DNA of 64,000 bases from Trichococcus pasteurii (lineage in GTDB: Bacteria; Bacillota; Bacilli; Lactobacillales; Aerococcaceae): positions 124,001 through 188,000 of the forward strand of contig NZ_FONM01000003.1 of the NCBI RefSeq assembly GCF_900112935.1, read 5' to 3'. This document shows, in pieces, positions 1 through 9,341 of the stretch. Both the position numbers and the translations under genes were made by a program. The stretch's first letter is position 1. The number at the start of each line of letters is the position of its first letter. The notes under the pieces are model-generated. The model was not told the DNA's origin, did not search any database, and saw only the letters and a list, made by a program, of their open reading frames with translations.

Positions 1-1595
1 CAGAATATGTGAATTCTTTGAATGTGTTCCCTGTTCCGGATGGAGACACGGGCACGAACATGAATCTATCATTCACATCCGGAGCTGAACGCGTCAGGCT
101 GTCGAATGCTGCAACAATTGATCAATTAGGATCGGACTTGGCTAAAGGCTTATTGATGGGTGCGAGAGGGAACTCAGGCGTCATCTTATCCCAACTGTTC
201 CGCGGCTTTTCGAAGGCGATCGAAGGCAAAACAACTTTGAATACAGCTGATTTTGCTGAGGCTTTTTCCCACGGCGTCGAGACAGCCTATAAAGCGGTCA
301 TGAAACCTGTGGAAGGCACCATTCTGACGGTTGCGCGCGAATCCGCCAAAGCCGGTGTGAAAAAAGCCGAACATACGGATGACATCATCGAATTGATGGG
401 AACAGTCCTTAAAGTCGCGCAGATCGCGTTGGATAAGACACCGGATCTGTTGCCGGTATTGAAAGAGGTAGGCGTCGTCGACAGCGGCGGACAAGGCCTT
501 GTATACATTTACGAAGGTTTCATGGAATCCTTGACCGGAGAGAAAGTGCCGTCAGCCGAAAAGGTCGTCTCACAAGCGGATGTGACCGAAATCGCTCACC
601 AAGAAAATTATCATAACGTTTCGCACTCGATTGCGTCAGAAGATATTGAATTCGGTTATTGCACAGAAATCATGGTTAAACTGGGCGAAGGCGAAACAGT
701 GACGGACACCTTTGATTATGACACATTCCGTAATCATCTGAACGAACTCGGAGATTCACTGTTGGTCGTCGCAGACGACGAAATCGTGAAGGTCCATGTG
801 CATACCGAGTATCCAGGGGAAGTCATGAACTACGGCCAAAAATTCGGCTCCCTGATGAAAATAAAAGTGGACAATATGCGCATGCAGCATGATGCTGTTC
901 TGGAAAAAGCGGATGCGCCCGCCAAGAAACCTGAAAAAGTACCCTATGGCGTGATAGCTGTAGCTGCCGGCGAGGGTGTACATGCCCTGTTCAAGAGCAT
1001 GGGGGTCTCCACTATCATCAATGGCGGACAAACGATGAATCCTAGCACGGAGGACATCCTTAAGGCTATCGAAAACACAAATGCGGAGAAAACAATCATT
1101 TTGCCGAACAACAAAAATATTTTCATGGCTGCAGAGCAGGCCGCTGAAGTATCTGATGCGGATGTGGTTGTAGTGGCTTCAAAAACGATCTCACAAGGCC
1201 TGACAGCCATGCTTGCCTTCAATGATTCGGTGGACTTGGAAACGAATAAAGCCAACATGACTGCTGAACTGGAAAATGTTGTCAGCGGGCAAATCACGAA
1301 TGCGGTGCGCGACACAGTCATCGACGGATTGGCGATCAGCAAAGACGACTTCATGGGAATCGTCGACGGAAAAATCCTGACGGCCGACAAGGACAGAAAA
1401 GCCGCAACAATAGAAACCTTGAAAAAAATGATCACGGATGACAGCGAAATCGTCACCATCATCTTCGGGGAAGACAGCGATGAGAACGAAAGCAAAGAGA
1501 TTGCAGCGGCCATCGAATCGGAGTATGACTTCTTGGAAGTCGAAGTGCAAGAAGGAAATCAACCAGTATACAGTTATCTTCTTTCTGTAGAATAA
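1..1595 (+). CDS. fakA: Fatty acid kinase catalytic subunit FakA (DAK2 family), 5' end outside window
   Basis: The reading frame is already open at base 3 (codons E-Y-V-N-S before the first internal GTG), so the true start lies upstream; about 530 residues are visible. The ATP/Mg-binding motif PDGDTG and the GARGNSGVILSQ loop mark the DAK2 kinase domain. YCTE and HVHT are the Cys and His-x-His residues of the FakA middle domain, followed by the C-terminal FakA domain. FakA phosphorylates fatty acids bound to FakB (DegV) proteins so that PlsX/PlsY can use them for phospholipid synthesis. This agrees with plsX and acpP lying just downstream. It corresponds to yloV in the Bacillus yloV-recG-plsX order. 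A second copy fused to a DegV domain lies at 49687-51477. Confidence 0.93.
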   Translation, partial: EYVNSLNVFPVPDGDTGTNMNLSFTSGAERVRLSNAATIDQLGSDLAKGLLMGARGNSGVILSQLFRGFSKAIEGKTTLNTADFAEAFSHGVETAYKAVMKPVEGTILTVARESAKAGVKKAEHTDDIIELMGTVLKVAQIALDKTPDLLPVLKEVGVVDSGGQGLVYIYEGFMESLTGEKVPSAEKVVSQADVTEIAHQENYHNVSHSIASEDIEFGYCTEIMVKLGEGETVTDTFDYDTFRNHLNELGDSLLVVADDEIVKVHVHTEYPGEVMNYGQKFGSLMKIKVDNMRMQHDAVLEKADAPAKKPEKVPYGVIAVAAGEGVHALFKSMGVSTIINGGQTMNPSTEDILKAIENTNAEKTIILPNNKNIFMAAEQAAEVSDADVVVVASKTISQGLTAMLAFNDSVDLETNKANMTAELENVVSGQITNAVRDTVIDGLAISKDDFMGIVDGKILTADKDRKAATIETLKKMITDDSEIVTIIFGEDSDENESKEIAAAIESEYDFLEVEVQEGNQPVYSYLLSVE

Positions 1596-1600
1596 TCTGA

Positions 1601-1638
1601 AAAAGCTGAACGAGTTTCTCTGTTCGGCTTTTCTTTTT
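1601..1638 (+). terminator. Rho-independent terminator after fakA
   Basis: AAAAGCTGAAC pairs with GTTCGGCTTTT across a 10-nt loop (one G-T wobble) and is followed by TCTTTTT. Confidence 0.8.
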
Positions 1639-1724
1639 CAAAAACGGCCCGGAGCGTCCGGAATGTTTTTGGAAGTGGTTGGTCGGAGAAACTGTCCTGC
1701 TCCCATAAGAAAGGAGGCGAAAGG

Positions 1725-3785
1725 ATGGGAACCGAAATCAACAAGCAATTGGATATTTACGATCCAGTCGGGGAATTGCCCCATGTAGGACCGAAGAGGG
1801 TTGAGGCGCTGCATTCGCTGGGCATTGATACGATCTACGATCTGATCACACATTTTCCTTTCCGTTATGAGGACATAAAAGTCAAAACATTGGACGAAAT
1901 CGAGGATTCGGACAAAGTGACGCTGAAAGGACAAGTCGTGACGGCTCCGGTCGTTCATCATTACGGTTTTAAAAAAAGCAGGCTATCATTCAAGCTAGCC
2001 ATTGAAGATGCCATCGTATCGGTAACGTTCTTCAATCAGCCTTACCTGAAACAAAAAATCCTGCTTGAGGATGAGGTCGCGATTTTCGGGAAATGGGAAC
2101 GTGCACGTCAAAGTTTGGCAGGGATGAAGATCCTCGGCAGTTCGAATGGGCAGGATGACTATGCAGCCATCTATCACGTCAACAAGACAATCAAGCAACA
2201 GACGATCCTGAATCTGATCAAACAGGCGATCGAACTTTATTCTCCGGTCATTCCCGAGATTCTTCCGCAGCATCTGATGCAGACTTATCATCTGATGAGC
2301 CACAGGGAAGCCATCCGGGCGATGCACTTTCCCAAAAGTGATGAAGAATCGGAGCAAGCCAGACGGCAAATCATCTATCAGGAATTTTTCCTTTATCAAG
2401 TGCGCCTGCAATTGCTGCAGTTGAGCCGCAAAACGAACAACAGAGGCATTCCGATTCTGTATGATGTGGACAAACTGAAGGGATTCATAGCGACTTTGCC
2501 ATTTGAACTGACGGATGGGCAAAAGAAGGTCGTCAACGAAATATGCCGGGATCTGCGCAAACCTTATGAAATGAACCGCCTGTTGCAGGGGGATGTCGGC
2601 AGCGGCAAAACGATCGTAGCGGTGATCGCCCTGATGGCTACCGTTTTGGGCGGTTACCAAGGGGCGTTTATGGTGCCCACTGAAATTTTGGCGGAACAGC
2701 ATTATCGCAGTTTGCAGAGCCTGTTCGAATACACCGATGTCTCAATTGCCCTGCTTACAGGCAGCACGAAGGCGAAGGACAGAAAAGAATTGTTGAACCG
2801 CCTCGCTGCAGGGGACTTGCATATCCTCATCGGGACGCACGCACTGATCCAAGAGGATGTCGTTTTTGCCGACCTTGGCTTGGTCATCACCGATGAGCAG
2901 CACCGTTTCGGCGTGCAACAGAGACACAAACTGAACGAAAAAGGGAACAACCCGAATGTGTTATATATGACCGCCACGCCGATCCCAAGGACGTTGGCGA
3001 TAACGACGATGGGCGAGATGGACGTTTCGGTGCTTGACCAGATGCCGGACGGCAGAAAACCGATCAAAACCATCTGGAACAAATCGGATAAGATTGAAAA
3101 TGTACTTGAGTTCATCCGGAAACAGATGGATAATGGACAACAGGCGTACATCATCACGCCCCTGATCGAGAAATCCGAATCGTTGGATGTCAAGAATGCG
3201 GAAGACGTGCACCAAGCTGTGACGGCCTATTACAAAGGGGAATACCAGATCGGTCTGCTGCATGGCCGTCTGAAGTCCGATGAAAAAGATCAGATCATGC
3301 GCCGTTTTCAAAACAATGAGCTGCAGGTTCTGGTATCGACGACAGTTATCGAAGTCGGCCTGAACGTGCCGAATGCAACAGTGATGGTCATCCAAGATGC
3401 CGACCGGTTCGGGCTTTCCCAGCTCCATCAACTGCGCGGGCGAGTGGGCCGGGGGGACAAAGAGTCCTATTGTGTGCTGCTTGCTGATCCGAAAACCGAT
3501 AACGGCAAGGAACGCATGCGCATCATGGTGGAGTCGACTGACGGTTTTTACCTGAGCCAACGGGATTTGGAATTGCGTGGGCCCGGCGATCTTTTCGGCA
3601 ACAAGCAATCCGGCTTGCCCGATTTCAAATCAGGGGACATCGTACGGGATGCCGTCATACTGGATATTGCCCACAATGACGCTATCCAAATCACACGCGA
3701 ACAAGACTTTGCAAGCAATCCGGCCTACGAAAGTTTGCGGGAAGCAGTCGAACGCGAAAAAGAAAAATTAAAGAGATTACAGTGA
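1725..3785 (+). CDS. recG: ATP-dependent DNA helicase RecG
   Basis: The 686-aa product has the usual RecG length. It has an N-terminal wedge/OB region (about residues 1-160), a Walker A GDVGSGKT near residue 287, a DEQH motif II near 388, TATPIPRT motif III, and helicase C-terminal motifs ending in QLRGRVGRG. The family C-terminal RGPGDLFGNKQSG element is present. RecG remodels stalled replication forks and branched recombination intermediates. The ATG is preceded by AAAGGAGGCGAAAGG. It lies 130 bp after fakA and 27 bp before plsX, as in Bacillus, and may be cotranscribed with plsX. Confidence 0.97.
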   Translation: MGTEINKQLDIYDPVGELPHVGPKRVEALHSLGIDTIYDLITHFPFRYEDIKVKTLDEIEDSDKVTLKGQVVTAPVVHHYGFKKSRLSFKLAIEDAIVSVTFFNQPYLKQKILLEDEVAIFGKWERARQSLAGMKILGSSNGQDDYAAIYHVNKTIKQQTILNLIKQAIELYSPVIPEILPQHLMQTYHLMSHREAIRAMHFPKSDEESEQARRQIIYQEFFLYQVRLQLLQLSRKTNNRGIPILYDVDKLKGFIATLPFELTDGQKKVVNEICRDLRKPYEMNRLLQGDVGSGKTIVAVIALMATVLGGYQGAFMVPTEILAEQHYRSLQSLFEYTDVSIALLTGSTKAKDRKELLNRLAAGDLHILIGTHALIQEDVVFADLGLVITDEQHRFGVQQRHKLNEKGNNPNVLYMTATPIPRTLAITTMGEMDVSVLDQMPDGRKPIKTIWNKSDKIENVLEFIRKQMDNGQQAYIITPLIEKSESLDVKNAEDVHQAVTAYYKGEYQIGLLHGRLKSDEKDQIMRRFQNNELQVLVSTTVIEVGLNVPNATVMVIQDADRFGLSQLHQLRGRVGRGDKESYCVLLADPKTDNGKERMRIMVESTDGFYLSQRDLELRGPGDLFGNKQSGLPDFKSGDIVRDAVILDIAHNDAIQITREQDFASNPAYESLREAVEREKEKLKRLQ

Positions 3786-3812
3786 AACTAACAAAAGTGA
3801 GGTATAACATCT

Positions 3813-4850
3813 ATGAAGATCGCTGTCGATGCGATGGGCGGAGATTTTGCGCCCCAAGCAATAGTAGAGGGCATTTTAATGGCTGCAAAAGAATTTAATG
3901 ATTTAGAGTTTTTGCTTTTCGGTGACGAATCCAAAATACGCAAAGCTTTAGGGGACCAATATACCGATGGCGGGAAAATCAAAATCGTTCACACGACTGA
4001 AAAGATCGACAGCGACGATGAACCCGTCAAGGCAATCCGCAGAAAGAAACAAGCTTCCATGGTGTTGGCTGCTCAAGCAGTCAAAAACAAGGAGGCCGAT
4101 GCTTTGTTTTCGGCAGGGAATACGGGTGCACTTTTGGCAGCCGGATTATTGATCATCGGCCGGATCAAAGGGATCGACAGACCCGGCTTGATGCCGATTT
4201 TGCCAGTCATCGGGAAGGATAATGAACAGTTCCTGTTGATGGATGCGGGCGCAAATGCTGATTGCAAACCGGAAAACATTTACCAGTTCGGCCTGTTGGG
4301 ATCGTATTATGCCAAGTTTGTACAAGGCATCGAAAACCCAAGGATCGCTTTATTGAACAATGGTTCCGAAGCAACAAAAGGCAGCGAACTGTCCAAAAAA
4401 GCCTACGCATTGTTGGAAGAGGATTCCGAACTCAATTTCACGGGCAATGTTGAAGCGCGGGAAATTTTGCTCGGCGCTGCGGATGTCGTCGTGACTGATG
4501 GCTTCACCGGGAACGCTGTCCTGAAGACGATGGAAGGAACGGCAATGTCCTTGCTGAAGTTGATCAAAAACCAATTGCTTTCAGGCGGTCTGAAGACAAA
4601 AATCGGCGGAATGCTGATCAAGGATTCCTTTTCGGAAATCAAAGATACGATGGATTATTCGAAGCACGGAGGAGCTGTGCTGTTCGGATTGCGGGCGCCG
4701 GTCGTCAAGACGCATGGATCTGCGGATAAAGTCGCTGTCTACCATACGGTGAAGCAGATCCGTAAAATCATCAGTTCCCACGTCATCGATGATGTCGTGA
4801 AGCACTTTGATGAAAAGAATGCCCAGCCCGTAAGCCAAAATGAGCAGTAA
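3813..4850 (+). CDS. plsX: Phosphate acyltransferase PlsX
   Basis: This 345-aa protein starts MKIAVDAMGGDFAPQAIVEG, the hallmark N-terminus of PlsX, and carries GNTGALLAAGL and the late GAVLFGLRAPVVKTHGSAD segment. PlsX interconverts acyl-ACP and acyl-phosphate; the latter is the acyl donor for PlsY in phosphatidic acid synthesis and is also the product of the FakA/FakB kinase. It follows recG by 27 bp with the ribosome binding site GTGAGGT. No FapR gene lies between recG and plsX, unlike in Bacillus. acpP follows under its own promoter. Confidence 0.97.
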   Translation: MKIAVDAMGGDFAPQAIVEGILMAAKEFNDLEFLLFGDESKIRKALGDQYTDGGKIKIVHTTEKIDSDDEPVKAIRRKKQASMVLAAQAVKNKEADALFSAGNTGALLAAGLLIIGRIKGIDRPGLMPILPVIGKDNEQFLLMDAGANADCKPENIYQFGLLGSYYAKFVQGIENPRIALLNNGSEATKGSELSKKAYALLEEDSELNFTGNVEAREILLGAADVVVTDGFTGNAVLKTMEGTAMSLLKLIKNQLLSGGLKTKIGGMLIKDSFSEIKDTMDYSKHGGAVLFGLRAPVVKTHGSADKVAVYHTVKQIRKIISSHVIDDVVKHFDEKNAQPVSQNEQ

Positions 4851-4860
4851 TAAAAAAATA

Positions 4861-4889
4861 TAGACAAAAGATTAGCGTATGGGTAAAAT
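4861..4889 (+). promoter_or_regulatory. Promoter of acpP
   Basis: TAGACA, 17 bp, TAAAAT. The start point would be near 4896. The leader contains TTTAC-N12-GTAAA (4901-4922), which may be a regulatory repeat. Confidence 0.6.
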
Positions 4890-4964
4890 AGATGTGAGCC
4901 TTTACAAAATATTTCCAGTAAATGTGATGTAATTGGTTATGGAACGATAATGGAGGTGTAACGC

Positions 4965-5204
4965 TTGGCAGATACAACTACTTTTGAGCGAGTAGCCAAG
5001 ATGGTTATTGAACGATTCGGTGTCGATGAAGCAAAGGTTACGAGAGAGTTGACTTTCCAAAACGACCTTGGGGCGGATTCATTGGATATTGTCGAACTCG
5101 TTATGGAACTGGAAGATGTCTTTGCTGTACAGATTTCCGATGAAGATGCTGAGAGGATAATCACAGTAGGGGATGCAGTGGACTACATCGATTCTCAAAA
5201 ATAA
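4965..5204 (+). CDS. acpP: Acyl carrier protein
   Basis: A 79-aa acidic protein with the phosphopantetheine attachment motif GADSLD (Ser39). It shuttles acyl intermediates in fatty acid synthesis and supplies PlsX with acyl-ACP. The start is TTG, chosen because GGAGGTGTAACGC precedes it and because [10 protein letters not shown] fits the family N-terminus. It has its own promoter and a strong terminator, so it is probably a monocistronic, highly expressed unit. In Bacillus fabD and fabG lie between plsX and acpA; here they are absent. Confidence 0.96.
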   Translation: MADTTTFERVAKMVIERFGVDEAKVTRELTFQNDLGADSLDIVELVMELEDVFAVQISDEDAERIITVGDAVDYIDSQK

Positions 5205-5225
5205 GGATCGCAATAATTTAACGAC

Positions 5226-5270
5226 AAAAGCAACATTGACGGTTCTCCAATGCCAATGTTGCTTTTTTTT
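5226..5270 (+). terminator. Terminator after acpP
   Basis: AAAAGCAACATTG pairs with CAATGTTGCTTTT around a 15-nt loop, followed by eight T residues. Confidence 0.88.
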
Positions 5271-5331
5271 CAGGCCAAGAGGCTGATTATGGCAGAAATA
5301 TGAAATGAATTAAAACTGGATGAAATGGCGG

Positions 5332-5360
5332 TTGTTTTTGGATGGGCTTAAACGTATAAT
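5332..5360 (+). promoter_or_regulatory. Promoter of the opp operon
   Basis: TTGTTT, 17 bp, TATAAT. It is followed in the leader by AGGA-gatatt-TCCT (about 5364-5377). It lies inside the spurious upstream extension of the oppD frame and so supports the start at 5413. Confidence 0.7.
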
Positions 5361-5412
5361 GTTAGGAGATATTTCCTCAAGTTTGTTATATAAGCATGAA
5401 AGGAGGCGCACG

Positions 5413-6426
5413 ATGGGACTTGGAAGACCCTTGCTGGAGATAAATGCATTGCATACTGCATTCCGGATGCAGGATAACTATTATGATGCAGTCGATGATG
5501 TTTCCTTCAGTCTGGAAAAGAATGAGATTTTGGCGATCGTAGGAGAGTCCGGCTGTGGGAAAAGTACCCTCGCGACAACGATCGTCGGACTCCATAATAA
5601 GGCGTATACCCGGATTTCGGGAGAGATCATTTATCAGAACCTGAATCTTATCGATTTGAACGAAACGCTTTATAACCGCATAAGAGGAAACGATATCGGG
5701 ATGATTTTTCAAGATCCCCTAGCGGCACTTAATCCGTTGATGACGGTAAGTGAACAGATAGATGAAGTGCTGCTTTATCATTCCAGGATGACAAAAGAGG
5801 AACGTGCACTGCGTGTGAGCGAATTGCTGGTCCAAGTGAAGGTGGCGGATCCGGAAGGAACTGCCAACTGCTACCCGCACGAGCTGTCCGGGGAAGCGCG
5901 CCAGCGGGTCGGCATTGCCATCGCTATTGCCTGCGAACCGCCGATCATCATCGCGGATGAACCGACGACCTCTTTGGATGTCACGGTTCAAGCTCAAATA
6001 TTGGATTTGTTGAGCGAAGTGAGGGACGACACGGGTGCCGGAATCATCTTGATCACCCATGATTTGGGTGTCGTAGCCGAGATTGCGGACAGGGTAGCCG
6101 TCATGTACGCTGGACAAATTGTCGAAACAGCGGGTGTCGTCGATCTTTTCACGGATCCGAAGCACCCTTATACCCGATCTTTGTTGCGTTCGATGCCGCA
6201 AGCGAATGAGGCGTTCGATTCGGATTCCGAGGAACTCTATGTGATCCAAGGGGATGTTCCGTCCTTGCAACAGTTGCCTAAAAAGGGCTGCCGTTTTGCC
6301 GGACGGATTCCATGGGTCCCGTTTTCCGCGCATGAAGAGTCACCAAAAATGCATGAGGTTTCCAAAGGTCATTTTGTCAGGTGCACGTGCCATGAGTCCT
6401 TCCGTTTTGAAGGGGAGAGTGAATAA
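5413..6426 (+). CDS. oppD: Oligopeptide ABC transporter ATP-binding protein OppD
   Basis: 337 aa from the ATG preceded by AAAGGAGGCGCACG; a longer frame from 5320 would overlap the promoter. Walker A is GESGCGKST, Q-loop IFQDPLAALNPL, Walker B IIIADEPTTSLD, switch His in LITHDLG. This places it in the Opp/Dpp ATPase family, which pairs with OppF to energise peptide import. Two oddities: the ABC signature reads LSGEARQR, with Glu replacing the second Gly of LSGG; and the C-terminal cysteine cluster typical of OppD (GC-x5-C) has lost its second Cys (GCRFAGRIPW). It is the first gene of oppDFBCA. Confidence 0.93.
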   Translation: MGLGRPLLEINALHTAFRMQDNYYDAVDDVSFSLEKNEILAIVGESGCGKSTLATTIVGLHNKAYTRISGEIIYQNLNLIDLNETLYNRIRGNDIGMIFQDPLAALNPLMTVSEQIDEVLLYHSRMTKEERALRVSELLVQVKVADPEGTANCYPHELSGEARQRVGIAIAIACEPPIIIADEPTTSLDVTVQAQILDLLSEVRDDTGAGIILITHDLGVVAEIADRVAVMYAGQIVETAGVVDLFTDPKHPYTRSLLRSMPQANEAFDSDSEELYVIQGDVPSLQQLPKKGCRFAGRIPWVPFSAHEESPKMHEVSKGHFVRCTCHESFRFEGESE

Positions 6427-6427
6427 G

Positions 6428-7369
6428 ATGGGACTTTTGGAAATCAAAGATTTGAAGGTTCATTACCCGGTCAAGAGCGGCTTTTTATCCAGGGAACGGA
6501 GCCTTGCAGCCGTTGACGGCATCAGTCTGTCCCTGGAAGAAGGGAAAAATTACGGCTTGGTGGGCGAGTCAGGATCCGGAAAATCCACAGTCGGAAGAGC
6601 GATCGTCGGATTGGAGCGGATCACTGCCGGCCAAATCATTTATGAAGGGATTGACGTGACCACTGCGATAGGAAAGCGGAAATCAACCCACAAACGAAAT
6701 GTCCAGATGATTTTTCAGGATTCGAGTGCGAGTTTGAATCCAAAAAAACAAATCGGGCAGATCATTTCCGAACCTTTGCATAATTTTGAGCAGCTTTCCC
6801 CACAGGAAGAGAAAAAACGGGTCCTGGAACTATTGGAAATGGTAGGATTGCCGGAAGATGCACTGCAGAGGTATCCTCACCAATTCACCGGGGGCCAAAG
6901 GCAACGCATTGCTTTGGCAAGGTCGGTTGCACTGCGGCCAAAATTTGTCATAGCTGATGAACCCGTTTCAGTATTGGACCTTTCCGTTCAGGCGCAAGTG
7001 CTGAATTACATGAAACGCATCCAGGAACAATACAAACTGAGCTATCTTTTCATTTCCCATGACCTTGGCGTCGTGAAGCAGATGTGCGATGAATTGGCAA
7101 TCATGTACCGAGGAAGGTTCGTGGAATATGGAGACAAGCAGGACATCTATCTCAATCCGCAGCACATTTACACGAAAAGGCTCCTTTCCGCAATTCCGAA
7201 TTTGGATCCGGGCAACCGGGAGTTGCACAAGCGTCTGCGGCGGGAAATAGAATCAGAATATGAACAAAGTATGGGGAGTTATCTGGCAAAGGACGGTCGT
7301 GTTGGGGATTTGATCACGTTGTCGGACACGCATCGGATTGCCGGTAAACCATTGAAAGGAGAGCGGTAG
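6428..7369 (+). CDS. oppF: Oligopeptide ABC transporter ATP-binding protein OppF
   Basis: 313 aa from the ATG one base after the oppD stop; GGGGAGAG within the end of oppD serves as ribosome binding site. The longer open frame from 6254 overlaps oppD and is rejected. Walker A is GESGSGKST, signature FTGGQRQR, Walker B FVIADEPVSVLD. It has the OppF C-terminal extension. Its intact signature contrasts with the altered one in OppD. If the two form a heterodimer, the OppF signature would complete the site at the OppD Walker A, leaving the opposite site unusual; this is inference. Confidence 0.93.
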   Translation: MGLLEIKDLKVHYPVKSGFLSRERSLAAVDGISLSLEEGKNYGLVGESGSGKSTVGRAIVGLERITAGQIIYEGIDVTTAIGKRKSTHKRNVQMIFQDSSASLNPKKQIGQIISEPLHNFEQLSPQEEKKRVLELLEMVGLPEDALQRYPHQFTGGQRQRIALARSVALRPKFVIADEPVSVLDLSVQAQVLNYMKRIQEQYKLSYLFISHDLGVVKQMCDELAIMYRGRFVEYGDKQDIYLNPQHIYTKRLLSAIPNLDPGNRELHKRLRREIESEYEQSMGSYLAKDGRVGDLITLSDTHRIAGKPLKGER

Positions 7370-7371
7370 CG

Positions 7372-8334
7372 ATGTGGAACAGAATTCTGAGACGCTTCTT
7401 CTTTATCATTCCGCAACTGTTGGCGTTCAGCTTGTTGGTGTTTGCGTTGGCGCAATGGATGCCCGGAGATCCGCTGACTGGGCTGATCATTCCGGGGATG
7501 GATCAGAGCAGCATTGACGCAATCCAAGCGAACGCGATCCTGGATGACCCTTGGTACATTCGGTATCTGCAGTGGATCGCAAATATGCTCAGAGGGGATT
7601 TCGGCCTCAGTTACACTTACCGGATGCCTGTGGAAGTTCTGGTTGGTGCAAGGTTTGGCAACACACTCTGGTTAGCGACGGCCTCCCTTTTGTTGTCTTA
7701 TCTGATCGCGGTTCCGCTTGGCATTTATGCGGGGCGTTTTAACGGTTCTTTGGGTGATAAAGTCATTCGGTTTTTGAACAGCATCAGTTTTTCCTTGCCG
7801 GTATTTATTGTTGCCTTGGTGCTGGTTTGGCTTTTTGGATTTCAACTGGAATTGTTTCCGACTCGGGGGATGCCCTTGTTGCCGGAAACGCAGAGCGTAT
7901 TTGCCTCTCTTTGGAATAGGCTCCACCACTTAGCGTTGCCGGCGCTGGCTTTTGCCCTCTCGGCATCCGCCGGCAACATCCAACGGTTAAGGTCGGGCAT
8001 CATCGAAGCAAAACAAGAAGATTATGTTCTGACAGCACGCTCAAAAGGCGTTCCGGAGAGCATGGTTTATCGGAGGCACATTTTCAGGAACGCGAGTATG
8101 CCGGTAACGTCTCTGTTTGGCTATGACATTACCGGTTTTATAGGGAGCAGCATTTTTATCGAATACATCTTCTCCTACCCGGGGATCGGCCGATTGTTCA
8201 TCAGCTCTTTAGAATCACGCGATTTCAGTGTCATCGTTGTCTTGTTGCTGATTTATGGGCTGGCTGCATTGATTGGCACGTTAGTATCTGACGTCATTTT
8301 GATCATTGCTGATCCGCGCGTCAGGATAAGATAG
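7372..8334 (+). CDS. oppB: Oligopeptide ABC transporter permease OppB
   Basis: A 320-aa integral membrane protein with an N-terminal helix (residues 9-29), a periplasm-facing loop with GDFGLSYTYRMPV, and about five further helices. The binding-protein-dependent transport EAA loop appears as ARSKGVPESMVYRRHIFRNA. It forms the translocation pore with OppC. ATG follows GGAGAGCGGTAGCG and begins 2 nt after the oppF stop, implying translational coupling. Confidence 0.93.
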   Translation: MWNRILRRFFFIIPQLLAFSLLVFALAQWMPGDPLTGLIIPGMDQSSIDAIQANAILDDPWYIRYLQWIANMLRGDFGLSYTYRMPVEVLVGARFGNTLWLATASLLLSYLIAVPLGIYAGRFNGSLGDKVIRFLNSISFSLPVFIVALVLVWLFGFQLELFPTRGMPLLPETQSVFASLWNRLHHLALPALAFALSASAGNIQRLRSGIIEAKQEDYVLTARSKGVPESMVYRRHIFRNASMPVTSLFGYDITGFIGSSIFIEYIFSYPGIGRLFISSLESRDFSVIVVLLLIYGLAALIGTLVSDVILIIADPRVRIR

Positions 8335-8352
8335 CAAGAGGAAAGGGGGGAT

Positions 8353-9327
8353 ATGTTGAATACGGAGGAAGAAAAGAAAGCAGGAAGAATGGAAGAGTTG
8401 AAGACGGAGATAGTCTCCGGTGCGGCAGGCGAGAACCGTTTGAGCCACGAAGTGAATGAGGAAACAAAAACGGTTGTCGATTTCCGCAGCATGCTTGAAG
8501 AATTCCGAAAAGACAAGTTGGCTGTCATTGCTTTGGGTACGCTCGTTTTGCTCTTGTTGCTGGTCTTTGTTGGATCCCTTTTTTTTGATGCGGGCCAAGT
8601 CATGCAGGTGGATCTGTTGAACAGGTACGCTTCGCCGGGCAAAGGGCATCTGTTGGGGACGGATGAAGCGGGACGGGATGTGCTGGGCCAGTTGTTGCTG
8701 GGAGCGCGCACCTCGCTGATGGCCGGAACCGCCGTGACAGTCTTGACTGGATTCATCGGAATCGGATTGGGTCTGCTGTCCGGCTATTACGGTGGTTTCC
8801 TGGATAGACTGCTTATGCGCTCCATTGATTTCATCATGGTGCTTCCAGCAAGTGTTTTGGTTCTCGTGCTGATGGCCATCGTATCGGAATACAATCTCTT
8901 TACGTTCATTTTGCTTATGAGCGCATTCAGTTGGGCGGGGAAATCAAAGGTTTTTCGAAACCGGACGCGTTCGGAGGCCAAACGTGATTATGTGCGGGCT
9001 TCCAAAACAGCAGGGACAAACGACTTGCTGATCATGTTCCGTGAAATCTTGCCTAATTTTAGTTCACTGGTCATCATCAATACGACTATGTCGTTGGCAA
9101 GGAATATCGGGATGGAAACAGGTTTGAGCTTTCTGGGCTTTGGGCTACCGTCCACCGTGCCGAGTATAGGCAATTTGCTGCGTTATGCAATTTCCCCAAC
9201 CGTCTTTGAGAACTATGTATGGGTATGGTTACCAGCATCCACGCTCATCTTTGCAGTGTTGTTGTGCATCATTTATGTCGGACAGGCATTGCGGCGTGCG
9301 GCTGATGCTAAACAAATGCAAGGATAA
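8353..9327 (+). CDS. oppC: Oligopeptide ABC transporter permease OppC
   Basis: 324 aa. A charged, probably cytoplasmic N-terminal stretch of about 55 residues precedes the first helix; then comes GTDEAGRDVLGQLLLGARTS, typical of OppC/DppC, and four to five more helices. The EAA loop is RASKTAGTNDLLIMFREILPN. GGAAAGGGGGGAT precedes the ATG. Partner of OppB; located in the middle of the oppDFBCA operon. Confidence 0.93.
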   Translation: MLNTEEEKKAGRMEELKTEIVSGAAGENRLSHEVNEETKTVVDFRSMLEEFRKDKLAVIALGTLVLLLLLVFVGSLFFDAGQVMQVDLLNRYASPGKGHLLGTDEAGRDVLGQLLLGARTSLMAGTAVTVLTGFIGIGLGLLSGYYGGFLDRLLMRSIDFIMVLPASVLVLVLMAIVSEYNLFTFILLMSAFSWAGKSKVFRNRTRSEAKRDYVRASKTAGTNDLLIMFREILPNFSSLVIINTTMSLARNIGMETGLSFLGFGLPSTVPSIGNLLRYAISPTVFENYVWVWLPASTLIFAVLLCIIYVGQALRRAADAKQMQG

Positions 9328-9341
9328 TAAGGAGGATGAGT

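Noticed and set aside
5320-5412. N-terminal extension of OppD from an ATG at 5320
   Set aside because: It would contain the TTGTTT-17-TATAAT promoter and has no ribosome binding site; the ATG at 5413 has AAAGGAGG.
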